Assembly (NCBI RefSeq): GCF_003815875.1
Contig: NZ_CP033924.1
Location: 4,960,001 to 5,024,000, forward strand
Direction of reading: 5' to 3'
Length of the DNA stretch: 64,000 nucleotides
Origin: Chryseobacterium lactis
Lineage (GTDB): Bacteria > Bacteroidota > Bacteroidia > Flavobacteriales > Weeksellaceae
Shown here: positions 29,700-37,596 of the stretch, piece after piece
Layout of the letters: the number at the start of each line of letters is the position of its first letter
Numbering within the stretch: position 1 is the stretch's first letter
Translations under genes and position numbers: made by a program
Notes under the pieces: model-generated
What the model was told of the DNA's origin: nothing
The model's input: only the letters and a program-made list of their open reading frames with translations
Database searches by the model: none

Positions 29700-29730
29700 T
29701 CCGTCAGTAATTAAACCAACGGACTTTATA
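29700..29730. terminator. Weak bidirectional terminator candidate
   Basis: TCCGT-N14-ACGGA lies between the convergent ends of the T9SS protein gene and the holin-family gene, with A/T tracts on both sides. The stem is only five base pairs. Confidence 0.35.
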
Positions 29731-29748
29731 ACTTATATATTCAATCAA

Positions 29749-30093
29749 TTAATCTCCATCTGAGAACATTGAGTTGGCCAGAGAAGTAACAATTGACAAT
29801 AGGATACTGAATATAAATGCCCACCAGAAGCCATCTACCACCATACTGTCAATAAAATAATCTGCAAGCATAATAATTGCGGCATTAATTACCAATGCAA
29901 AAAATCCTAAGGTAATAATAGTCAGTGGAAGACCGAAAAGGCTTAAAATGGGTTTTACAAATATGTTTAAAACTCCCAGGACAATAGCAAAAATAATTGC
30001 CGTTGAAAATCCTTCAAAATGTACTCCCGGTAAAATTTTAGTTAAAAGATAGGCAACTATGGCCGTCACAAACAATCTGATAATTAAGTTCAT
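29749..30093 (-). CDS. Phage holin family 4 (YvlD-like) membrane protein
   Basis: A 114-residue protein made almost entirely of four membrane segments: IIRLFVTAIVAYLLTKILPG, AIIFAIVLGVLNIFVKPIL, TIITLGFFALVINAAIIML and FWWAFIFSILLSIVTSL. The VKPIL and LPLTIITLGFF motifs are typical of the YvlD/phage_holin_4_2 family. Despite the name, these are common chromosomal proteins linked to envelope stress, and nothing phage-like surrounds it. Function in this group is not established. Confidence 0.88.
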   Translation of the reverse strand: MNLIIRLFVTAIVAYLLTKILPGVHFEGFSTAIIFAIVLGVLNIFVKPILSLFGLPLTIITLGFFALVINAAIIMLADYFIDSMVVDGFWWAFIFSILLSIVTSLANSMFSDGD

Positions 30094-30207
30094 TTCGTAA
30101 TTTTTTTAATGTTTATGGGGGATATGGAGCAAAAGCCATTCCATTTTCAAGATTTTTTTTTAATCAAATTCTATTTATTTAGGAAATATTTTAAGCTAGC
30201 AGATCTT

Positions 30208-30630
30208 TTATTTTATTTTCATCATGGTGACTAGCGAAGTCGCTACATGACTTTCTGCGCCTGAACCTTCAGTCACTACATAAATCTCCGTTCTTATCAC
30301 ACTGATCTTCGCCCCGCCTTTTATGACATAGGATTTAGAGATTAAAGCATCTCCTATTGCAGGACGCAGGTAATTCACCTTCAGTTCTACGGTTACCACA
30401 TAGCAATCTTCTTCATAATGACTTACTGCGGCATATCCTGAAGAAACATCTACTAAGGAAGCAATCATAGCGCCATTGAACATGCCTGCTTTTCTGGTCA
30501 TCAGTTCCATTTTTGGAATTTTCATAGAAATGAAATCGGTTTCTACTTCCAGCAGTTCTGCTTTATAAAACTTCAGGGTTTCTGAACGGTCAAAGCTATC
30601 GGTAATGAGTTTCTTTTTTTCCGGAGTCAT
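30208..30630 (-). CDS. PaaI-type hotdog-fold thioesterase
   Basis: A 140-residue protein of hotdog-fold size with the PaaI-family pattern: MFNGAMIASLVDVSSGYAAV (helix with the catalytic-site Asn/Asp region), VVTVELKVNYLRPAIGDALI, then a strand-rich end. Such enzymes hydrolyse acyl-CoA esters; the substrate cannot be inferred. It is on the same strand as the holin-family gene, 114 bases away, without obvious functional linkage. Confidence 0.85.
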   Translation of the reverse strand: MTPEKKKLITDSFDRSETLKFYKAELLEVETDFISMKIPKMELMTRKAGMFNGAMIASLVDVSSGYAAVSHYEEDCYVVTVELKVNYLRPAIGDALISKSYVIKGGAKISVIRTEIYVVTEGSGAESHVATSLVTMMKIK

Positions 30631-30691
30631 TGTTATTTAATTTGATGGTAAATGTAAGGATTGATTTAAATGTAAACCTAATAGATTGGTG

Positions 30692-30719
30692 TTGTTTTAC
30701 TTATAAAAGATTAGTTTTG
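30692..30719 (+). promoter_or_regulatory. Promoter of the repeat-containing secreted protein gene
   Basis: TTG at 30692-30694 and TAGTTTTG at 30712-30719 are 17 bases apart, an exact match to the Bacteroidota TTG/TAnnTTTG pattern, 18 bases before the ATG at 30738. Confidence 0.6.
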
Positions 30720-30737
30720 CAGTAAAGAAACCGTCCC

Positions 30738-31160
30738 ATGAACTTAAAAAAAATGCTTCTGGTTCTCACCTTTATAATAGGCTGTATTTATCATGCCCAG
30801 ACACTGCATTTATATGGAGGTGCTGACCAGGATCAATATCTGGGATGCCTCAATTGTGATAATTTTGATAAAAACTCGGTGTGGAATAAGTTTAGTGACT
30901 ATGGCAATCCGTTCAGCTCAAAATCTATCTGGAATACCTACGGAAACTATGGAAGTACTTATAGCACTTATTCACCATGGAGTGCCTACGCATCGTATCC
31001 GCCGGCTATTCTGGATGAAAACGGAAACTTTTTAGGCTTCCTAACCCTGAACCCTTATAAATCCGATAGATCAGAACTTGAACTGGCTTTGATTGTATGT
31101 AAACATCATGAAGAGATCAAAAAAGATGTTGGAGGCTGGTATGAGAGGCTATTTCGGTAA
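30738..31160 (+). CDS. Small secreted protein with short tandem repeats
   Basis: A 140-residue protein with a signal peptide (to YHAQ, about residue 21). The mature part begins LYGGADQDQYLGCLNC and continues with three degenerate repeats of about 16 residues (NSVWNKFSDYGNPFSS, KSIWNTYGNYGSTYST, YSPWSAYASYPP), then a conserved-looking ILDENGNFLGFLTLNP. I recall similar repeat proteins in diverse bacteria but no known function. The CLNC pair could bind metal or form a disulfide. It sits immediately upstream of the tRNA scar. Confidence 0.75.
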   Translation: MNLKKMLLVLTFIIGCIYHAQTLHLYGGADQDQYLGCLNCDNFDKNSVWNKFSDYGNPFSSKSIWNTYGNYGSTYSTYSPWSAYASYPPAILDENGNFLGFLTLNPYKSDRSELELALIVCKHHEEIKKDVGGWYERLFR

Positions 31161-31239
31161 ATTAGCCGGTCAAAGAAACGGTGTGAAAAAATTAAACGCT
31201 CTATTTGTCATACCATAAAAATCCACATAATTAAAATAT

Positions 31240-31293
31240 AGCGCGTTTGACTGGCAGTCAAAAGGTCACGGGTTCGAATCCCGTTTTCTCCCC
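31240..31293 (+). pseudogene. 3' fragment of a tRNA-Ala(GGC) gene
   Basis: The anticodon stem TTTGA/TCAAA encloses loop CTGGCAG with anticodon GGC (31253-31255). The variable loop AGGTC, T-arm ACGGG-TTCGAAT-CCCGT and the 3' acceptor strand TTTCTCC follow. The 5' acceptor strand GGAGAAA and the D-arm are absent; upstream is AT-rich sequence. It therefore cannot fold as a tRNA. Such 3' halves are typically left at attachment sites when an integrative element uses a tRNA gene. Confidence 0.8.
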
Positions 31294-31456
31294 TCTCTAC
31301 TACAAAGCTTTTTCTATTACTTCGGTCTTCAACGTTCTGGTTGATTATCCTGTAATTCTTTATTTTGACACTATAAATTCTCCCAAACCCTAATAAATAT
31401 CAGGTTTTTCAGCCGAAATAAAGTTCTCTACTGTAAAGAATTACTACAAATAAAAC

Positions 31457-31464
31457 TATATTTG
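31457..31464 (+). promoter_or_regulatory. -7 promoter element ahead of the PepSY remnant
   Basis: TATATTTG matches TAnnTTTG and lies 36 bases before the ATG at 31500. No clear -33 TTG is seen at the usual distance. Confidence 0.4.
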
Positions 31465-31499
31465 CATTTATTATTTTTAATAAGACTAAATAATAATAA

Positions 31500-31985
31500 A
31501 TGCAACAACTCGGTAAAAAGAAGTCTAAGGGTACATTTAAAAAATATATTCTAAAAGTTCATTTATGGCTTGGACTACTTTCCGATATTATTGTTTTAAT
31601 AGTTTCTTTGTCGGAAGCAATTTTTGTTTTCAATGAAGATATTACCGCTGCGTTGCGTAAGGAACATACTTTTCATGGTGAGAAGGATATTCAGCATAAA
31701 AAATCACTTCCCTTACGTGAGTTAAAAGACCTTGTAAATGCCCAGCTAAAACATGAAATTGTAAAAGCAGATGAAGTTACCATTCCTATTGACCCTTCAC
31801 GTTCCTATCAATTCGGACTGGTTAAAGGCAATCCTGAGGGCTGGAATCATTTCAATAGCATTATTGTCTATAAAAACGTTTACGTAAACCAATATACTGG
31901 CATAAGCCTGTTCTGTGCATCATTGCCGATAACGGGGTTTATGATCTGGTGGGGCCGAAGAAATAAAAAGAAAACAACAACCTAA
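31500..31985 (+). pseudogene. PepSY-type membrane protein with internal deletion
   Basis: The 161-residue reading frame starts like a PepSY-associated TM protein (KVHLWLGLLSDIIVLIVSL, then FVFNEDI) and runs to YVNQYTG near residue 137. It then passes straight into SLPITGFMIWWGRRNKKK, which in full-length relatives is the extreme C-terminus. Family members have about 370 or more residues, so roughly 200 are missing from the middle, including several membrane helices. The frame is kept, so a short product may still be made, but normal function is unlikely. Full-length relatives accompany iron/siderophore receptors, as here. Confidence 0.75.
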
Positions 31986-31997
31986 AAATCAGTTATC

Positions 31998-34121
31998 ATG
32001 AAGAAGCACTATATATGGTTACCCTTAATGGCGAGCCTGAATGCGTACGGGCAGACAGAAAGCACGAATGATTCTTTGCAGACAGAAAAAATTTCAGAGC
32101 TTAGCGGCATTGTACTCAAAGGTAATAAAGCGGTCTTTCAGCAGAAAGCCGATAAAATGATTTTTAATGTAGAAAATAGTGTCTTGTCTGATGGTACTAC
32201 TGTACTGGAAATTCTGGGCAAAACGCCGGGTGTGGTGGTTTCGCAGGAAGGTGAGCTGTCTTTACGCGGCAAGAGAGGAGTAAGTGTAATGATTAACGGT
32301 AAGCTGAGTTCCCTGTCAACTAAGGAACTGGCCAACTTATTGCGCTCTACCAATTCCACATTGGTAAAGAATATTGAAATTATTGCTAATCCTTCTTCAA
32401 AATACGATGCTGCAGGAAATGCAGGTATCATCAACATTGTTCTTAAAAAAAGTTCATTGGAAGGACTAAGCGGCAGCTATTACCTGAACGGCGGAAGGGG
32501 TCGGAAAAATAGAATCAATACCGGACTGAGTCTGAATTATACCCATAAGAAACTATCTCTGCATGGGGACTACAGTTATACTTTCCGTGGCGAGGAAGAA
32601 AGAAAAAAATTCAATCAGATTTTCTTTAATGAAAAACAACCCCAGCAGGTTACACGAAGAACGGATCAGAATTCAATAACCAATGAACCTTTAACTTCCA
32701 ACAACTTTAAATTCGGAGCAGATTATACATTTAATGATAAAACGACCATTGGTGCTTTATTCGATGCTAAAATAGGACGATATGAAGATTTTTCGAAAGG
32801 TGAAAACAGAATATTTCAACCTGTAGACAATCTGTTTGCTCATGTACTTTCGGATAACAAAAGCAAAGAAAACTGGTATGATTATACGTATAATTTAAAG
32901 GGTACACATATCTTTAACGATAAGGATTACAAGGTAGATGTGGATCTGGAATACGAAACTTCGCGCTTCTCTTCCCTTCAAAATCAGCTTTCAGATGCAT
33001 TGGTGAATCAGGGCACAGAAAAGTTTAACAACAGAAGAGGCAGCATTGCTTCCCGCTTGAAAGTCTTTAATGCTAAAGTAGACTTTACCCTGCCTTTCAG
33101 TGAAATGCATAGCCTGGAAACAGGACTTAAATCCACTATAAAATCTAATAACAACCCTTCAGAATATTTTATACAACAGGGCGAAGACTGGATCAACGAT
33201 GATAAAGCAAGCAATGAATATGTTTACAAAGAACAGATACATGCGCTGTATGCCAACTACAAGCTCAATCTGACAAAATGGACATTCCAACTAGGATTGA
33301 GAACTGAAATGACACATACAGACATTAACCAGAAAACTTCCCAGGAACAGCGAAAAAGAGATTATACCAATTTGTTTCCGAGTGCGTCCGTCAAATATCA
33401 GATGAGCGATCAGCATGGATTCTATGCCTCGTACAGTAAAAGAATCAACAGGCCGAGCCACTTCGATCTGAATCCGTTCCGCTTTTATGATGATCCCTTC
33501 AACTACTGGCAAGGAAATCCAAATCTGAACCCTGAGTTTACTCACGCAACAGAATTGGGATATACCTGGGGAAAATATATTATAGCATCGGCTTATTTCA
33601 GCGTAACAAACGATGTAATGACGGAAGTATACAACTATCAGCCTGATACAGGAATCCTGGTAAAAACTCAGGACAACCTGAACAAATCTTATGTATATGG
33701 CGCCAACATAACTGCCACTACAAAGCTTGTTAAATGGTGGTCACTTACCTCTATGTTTAATGTTTTCAACAATGAATATAAAGGAAATTACCAGAACTAC
33801 TCGGTAAACAGTTCACAACTGGCCTTTACACTCAATGCACAAAACAGTTTCAGCATTGCAAAAGGGGTGAAAGCAGAAGCTAATGCACAATACTTCTCAA
33901 AATCAAACATTGGACTGTTTATTCGCGATGCTTATTTTGACCTGACACTGGGTGTTTCAAAAACCCTTTGGAAGGATAAAGCAACAATAAAACTGGCGGT
34001 AACCGACTTATTAAAAACAAATAATTATCGTGTAACAGGGAACAATTTCAGTTCTACAATCCGGCAAAAATACAATCTTGACAGCCGGGTGGTGACGCTC
34101 TCTTTTAATTACAAACTTTAG
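31998..34121 (+). CDS. Outer membrane beta-barrel receptor (TonB-dependent receptor-like)
   Basis: A 707-residue protein with a signal peptide and a plug-like region (VLEILGKTPGVVVSQEGELS, VMINGKLSSLS, IEIIANPSSKYDAAGNAGIINI) followed by a long barrel with alternating strands ending in the aromatic-terminated LSFNYKL. It belongs to the Bacteroidota outer membrane beta-barrel family. The usual N-terminal carboxypeptidase-regulatory-like domain is missing; residues 20-40 lead straight into the plug. It starts 12 bases after the PepSY remnant, so both were one operon, probably for iron-chelate uptake. The receptor frame is intact. Confidence 0.88.
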   Translation: MKKHYIWLPLMASLNAYGQTESTNDSLQTEKISELSGIVLKGNKAVFQQKADKMIFNVENSVLSDGTTVLEILGKTPGVVVSQEGELSLRGKRGVSVMINGKLSSLSTKELANLLRSTNSTLVKNIEIIANPSSKYDAAGNAGIINIVLKKSSLEGLSGSYYLNGGRGRKNRINTGLSLNYTHKKLSLHGDYSYTFRGEEERKKFNQIFFNEKQPQQVTRRTDQNSITNEPLTSNNFKFGADYTFNDKTTIGALFDAKIGRYEDFSKGENRIFQPVDNLFAHVLSDNKSKENWYDYTYNLKGTHIFNDKDYKVDVDLEYETSRFSSLQNQLSDALVNQGTEKFNNRRGSIASRLKVFNAKVDFTLPFSEMHSLETGLKSTIKSNNNPSEYFIQQGEDWINDDKASNEYVYKEQIHALYANYKLNLTKWTFQLGLRTEMTHTDINQKTSQEQRKRDYTNLFPSASVKYQMSDQHGFYASYSKRINRPSHFDLNPFRFYDDPFNYWQGNPNLNPEFTHATELGYTWGKYIIASAYFSVTNDVMTEVYNYQPDTGILVKTQDNLNKSYVYGANITATTKLVKWWSLTSMFNVFNNEYKGNYQNYSVNSSQLAFTLNAQNSFSIAKGVKAEANAQYFSKSNIGLFIRDAYFDLTLGVSKTLWKDKATIKLAVTDLLKTNNYRVTGNNFSSTIRQKYNLDSRVVTLSFNYKL

Positions 34122-34128
34122 TCTTCGG

Positions 34129-34161
34129 AGCCTTGTCAAGGTTTAAAACCTTGACAAGGCT
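34129..34161. terminator. Perfect hairpin after the receptor gene
   Basis: AGCCTTGTCAAGGTTT and its exact complement flank one A, giving a 16-bp stem eight bases after the receptor stop codon. No T-tract follows on either strand, so termination is likely but not textbook. Confidence 0.5.
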
Positions 34162-34167
34162 AAAAGA

Positions 34168-34286
34168 TTAGTCGTAGAATTTATCAAAGTGGGCAAAGCC
34201 GGAAATATTATCAGGAAGCTTCATTCCTTTAGCTATTTTGTCAGTTTGTACATCATAGATCCATAGCGCCGATACTTTTAGAATTT
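34168..34286 (-). pseudogene. C-terminal gene remnant
   Basis: On the minus strand about 36 sense codons end in a TAA at 34168-34170, with coding-like composition: LKVSALWIYDVQTDKIAKG then LPDNISGFAHFDKFYD. Upstream the frame is closed by a stop, and no start is present. It looks like the last blade or tail of a larger exported protein, possibly one of the propeller-type proteins (DUF4374-like) that accompany such receptors; that identity is a guess. Confidence 0.5.
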
Positions 34287-34333
34287 AACAGACACTTTAG
34301 ACAATTAAAACTATTCAAATAACACCGATGAAA

Positions 34334-34446
34334 AAGTTCACATTAGACCAAAATCGAAGATTTTCAAAACTTACGTGTACTTCTTATTCTCAAAGCTTAT
34401 CACTTAAAGTGACTTTTGTGTTCAAAAAGCTTTTGTGACTTTTGTA
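34334..34446 (-). repeat. Dispersed intergenic repeat, copy B (inverted relative to copy A)
   Basis: The reverse complement aligns with 25853-25970 over its whole length. The two hairpins are kept although their bases differ: TCACTT-A-AAGTGA at 34400-34412 and AAAATCGAAGATTTT at 34350-34364. It fills the space between the gene remnant and the topoisomerase stop codon. Confidence 0.75.
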
Positions 34447-34462
34447 GTTTAATTAATGATAA

Positions 34463-36589
34463 TTAAGTGAGTTGTACCTGGAAGTCATCACTTAAAGTTA
34501 GAACCCCTTCTGCAATACTTTCAGGGTGAGCACTGAATCCTTTTAGTTTTGAGCTCTTGCCTTTTAACACAAGATCCATCAATTGCTTATCCGTTAATTT
34601 TTTACCGAAAATTTCGAAAGTAATTTTAAAACCACAGTTTTTGAAGTCGGAACATCCCACGGCTGTTTTTCCTTTGATCAGGTTGTGTTCTTTACATTTC
34701 GGACATTTCGTTTCTTCCCAGGACTGAAGCTCCTTTTTCTGTGCAGGTTCTCTTTTTTTCTTTTCCTTTACTTCTTCTTTTGCTTCTTCCTGAAGGGTAA
34801 TGACTTTTCCTTTTCCGTACACCACTTTATCCGTAAGTTCCGTCACCATCTGAATCAGTTCTTCTTTGAAAAGATTGGCTTCATACTCGCCTTTCTCAAT
34901 CTTACGAAGCTTTGATTCCCATTCACCGGTTAGTTCCGGACTCTTCAAAAGCTCGTCTTCGATGGTATCAATCAACTGAATTCCTGTTTGAGTGGCAATC
35001 AGATTTTTCCTTTTCTTCTCAATATATTTTCTTTTGAACAGCGTTTCAATGATGTTTGCACGAGTAGACGGTCTTCCGATCCCGTTATTTTTCAGCATTT
35101 CACGTAATTCTTCATCTTCAACCTGTTTTCCGGCTGTTTCCATAGCCCTCAGCAAGGTTGCTTCAGTATACGGCTTGGGAGGGGTTGTTTTTCCCTGATG
35201 AATCATCGGATCATGCGGTCCTGTTTCACCTACTATAAATTCAGGAATGGTTTGTTCCTCTTCTTTCTCTTTTTCTTTATCGGCAGATTCTTCTTTGGGT
35301 TCTTTGGCATAAACCGCTCTCCATCCCGCTTCCAATACCTGTCTTCCGCTGGTTTTGAAAGGAATGGTTCCTACTTTTCCTTCTACCAAAGTATTGGAGA
35401 TTTTACATTCCGGATAGAATACAGCAATGAAACGTTTGGCAATCAAATCATAAATCAGTTTTTCTTCCCTACTCAGATTTTGAGAAGGAGGAATTTCTGT
35501 AGGAATGATCGCATGGTGATCGGTTACTTTGGTATCGTCAAAAACAGCCTTTGATTTTGGAATCGGAGCTTCTAATAATGGAGCAATCAATTCCTGATAA
35601 GGATACATTTTCTGAAGAATGCCCTCTATTTTCGGATATAAACTTTCTGATAAATAAGTGGTATCAACACGTGGATAGGTCACATGTTTCTTTTCGTAAA
35701 GGCTTTGGATATAATTCAGGGTATTTTCTGCCGAATACCCATATTTTTTGTTGGCTTCTACCTGAAGTCCGGTCAAATCAAAAAGTCTTGGATTCTTTTC
35801 TTTTCCTTCTTTAATTTCGAAAGAAACGATCTCAAATGGATTTACTTTAAGGTATTCCAGTCCTTTTTCTGCACGTTCTAAGGTTTTTAAACGATCAATT
35901 GCCGCATTGAAAACAACGTCACGGTATTTGGTTTTAAGCTCCCAATATTCTTCCGTGGTAAAGGCATCAATTTCTTTCTGACGCTGAACCAGCATAGCCA
36001 ATGTCGGGGTCTGCACTCTACCGATGGAAAGTACCGCTTTATTTCCACCGAATTTCTTGGTAAAAAGTCTGGTAGCATTGATTCCCAGCAACCAATCGCC
36101 TATCGCTCTGGCATTTCCTGCCAGGTAAAGGTTTTTGTAATCTTCAGCAGGTTTTAAATTTGCAAAACCTTCCTTAATTGCTTCCTCCGTCAGGGAAGAA
36201 ATCCATAAACGCTGAATGGGTTTGTTGCATTTTGCCTTCTGCAATACCCAACGCTGAATCAATTCTCCCTCTTGCCCGGCATCCCCACAGTTAATGACCT
36301 CATCACATTCTTCAACTAATCTTTCAATTACTTTAAACTGATTTTCAACGCCTTTATTGGGAATCAGCTTGATCCCGAAACTGCTGGGAATAATTGGCAG
36401 CAAAAATAAATTCCAGGATTTATATTGTGGACCGTAGTCGTGAGGTTCTTTCAGTGTACAAAGGTGTCCGAATGTCCATGTTACGCAATAGCCGTTTCCT
36501 TCCATATAGCCTTGTTTAGGCATAGTAGCGCCTAATACTTTGGCAATATCTCTGGCAACACTCGGTTTTTCGGCAATACATAATTTCAT
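34463..36589 (-). CDS. topB: DNA topoisomerase III (type IA)
   Basis: The 708-residue enzyme starts at the ATG at 36589 (MKLCIAEKPSVARDIAKVLGA); an in-frame TTG at 36616 would add nine residues. Toprim motifs are EKPS and NCGDAGQEGELIQRW. The catalytic Tyr is in VTYPRVDTTYL, and SIGRVQTPTLAMLV marks domain IV. The C-terminal region has a Lys/Glu-rich linker (about 595-630), then a zinc-ribbon CPKC...GCSDFKNCGFKITF. It relaxes and decatenates single-stranded regions. Bacteroidota often carry extra topoisomerase III copies on mobile elements, but this full-length gene with ordinary neighbours looks chromosomal. Confidence 0.93.
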   Translation of the reverse strand: MKLCIAEKPSVARDIAKVLGATMPKQGYMEGNGYCVTWTFGHLCTLKEPHDYGPQYKSWNLFLLPIIPSSFGIKLIPNKGVENQFKVIERLVEECDEVINCGDAGQEGELIQRWVLQKAKCNKPIQRLWISSLTEEAIKEGFANLKPAEDYKNLYLAGNARAIGDWLLGINATRLFTKKFGGNKAVLSIGRVQTPTLAMLVQRQKEIDAFTTEEYWELKTKYRDVVFNAAIDRLKTLERAEKGLEYLKVNPFEIVSFEIKEGKEKNPRLFDLTGLQVEANKKYGYSAENTLNYIQSLYEKKHVTYPRVDTTYLSESLYPKIEGILQKMYPYQELIAPLLEAPIPKSKAVFDDTKVTDHHAIIPTEIPPSQNLSREEKLIYDLIAKRFIAVFYPECKISNTLVEGKVGTIPFKTSGRQVLEAGWRAVYAKEPKEESADKEKEKEEEQTIPEFIVGETGPHDPMIHQGKTTPPKPYTEATLLRAMETAGKQVEDEELREMLKNNGIGRPSTRANIIETLFKRKYIEKKRKNLIATQTGIQLIDTIEDELLKSPELTGEWESKLRKIEKGEYEANLFKEELIQMVTELTDKVVYGKGKVITLQEEAKEEVKEKKKREPAQKKELQSWEETKCPKCKEHNLIKGKTAVGCSDFKNCGFKITFEIFGKKLTDKQLMDLVLKGKSSKLKGFSAHPESIAEGVLTLSDDFQVQLT

Positions 36590-36712
36590 GAACTCGGATT
36601 TATTGTAGGGGTGCAAAAATCGGGATTTTTTTTGACTTTAGCTAATTTAAGAAGATCATGTAACCGTTAAAATTAACAAACTTTATTCTATTAAAAGTCT
36701 ATATGTAAAAAG

Positions 36713-36738
36713 TGAGTTTAATTCGTAAAAACAACTCA
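36713..36738 (-). terminator. Weak terminator candidate after the M17-N gene
   Basis: TGAGTT-N14-AACTCA with T-rich flanks, immediately after the stop codon on the minus strand. Confidence 0.35.
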
Positions 36739-37455
36739 TTATTTATTTTTCACTTCAGCAATCGCCTCTGAAATTCCTCCGCCCGCAGTTTCAAAGAAAG
36801 CATGTCCTGCCAGCAGGTATACTTTTTCTAATTTTTTGGTGGTGGATAACTTGTGTTCTTTCAGATAATTTTCAGAACGGTTGGCATGTACAATACCTCT
36901 CACTGCATTTCCAGCTACTAAAGCAGTGGGTGAATCTATCCCCGCATCCTTAAGATCACTGGCAAAGGCAAAATTGGTAACGCCTAATCTCATCGCTTCA
37001 CGGGCAGCTACCTCTCCTACTGAGGTCATTAAATCAGGAGTGAATTTATTACGGTCACCCAAACCGATCAACAATAGTTTCTTTGCAGGCATCGATCCGG
37101 CAGGTGGTGTAATTAAAATAGTTTCCAGAGAATGCCCGTGAAATTGTCCTGATTTTCTAATATTGGTTAGCTCACCTTTTAACGCTTGATCCAGATGGAT
37201 CAGACCATTTAAGTTGGCTGGCAAAGCCGGTGCATTAAAAATATCCCCTTCGGTATACTCGAAAACGCAGGCTACCTGAAGCTGAACGTTTGCTGAAGAA
37301 GGTCCTTCTACCAAGCCTACCATAGAGATTCCGTCTACTGATCCCCAGGTTTTTGAAGTTCCTACAGCCGTTGTAGAACTGGTTGTTTGAGCAAAACTTA
37401 AAGCAGAAAATGCTAAAGCGGCAATAACTAAAGATCTGGCAATTGTATTTTTCAT
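36739..37455 (-). CDS. Secreted stand-alone M17 peptidase N-terminal domain protein
   Basis: A 238-residue protein with a signal peptide (LVIAALAFSALSFAQ). The mature part matches the macro-like N-terminal domain of leucyl aminopeptidases (M17): GDIFNAPALPANLNGLIHLDQAL, KKLLLIGLGDRNKFTPDLM and AAREAMRLGVTNFAFASDL. The C-terminal metallopeptidase domain with its zinc ligands is absent, and no fragment of it follows, so this is an independent non-peptidase protein, not a truncation visible here. A ligand-binding (nucleotide or ADP-ribose-like) role is possible but unproven. Monocistronic. Confidence 0.85.
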   Translation of the reverse strand: MKNTIARSLVIAALAFSALSFAQTTSSTTAVGTSKTWGSVDGISMVGLVEGPSSANVQLQVACVFEYTEGDIFNAPALPANLNGLIHLDQALKGELTNIRKSGQFHGHSLETILITPPAGSMPAKKLLLIGLGDRNKFTPDLMTSVGEVAAREAMRLGVTNFAFASDLKDAGIDSPTALVAGNAVRGIVHANRSENYLKEHKLSTTKKLEKVYLLAGHAFFETAGGGISEAIAEVKNK

Positions 37456-37540
37456 AATAAATAAGATTTGTATGGGTAATAATTATACTCCGAAATTACA
37501 GAAGATAAAAACCGCCTGCATTGATCTATCATAATAAATA

Positions 37541-37568
37541 CAAAAAGACCCAACTTTCGTTGAGTCTT
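37541..37568 (-). terminator. Terminator of the secreted protein gene at 37597
   Basis: AAGACTCAAC-GAAA-GTTGGGTCTT with one G-T pair, followed by TTTG on the minus strand, 28 bases after the stop codon. Confidence 0.65.
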
Positions 37569-37596
37569 CTTAATTCACATTAAAAAAGTTGAATAA

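Noticed and set aside
29749..30093. Prophage holin
   Set aside because: The family name is misleading: this is a four-helix YvlD-like chromosomal protein, and no phage genes are nearby.
31240..31293. Complete tRNA gene
   Set aside because: The 5' acceptor strand and D-arm are missing, and the upstream 75 bases contain no complement of TTTCTCC.
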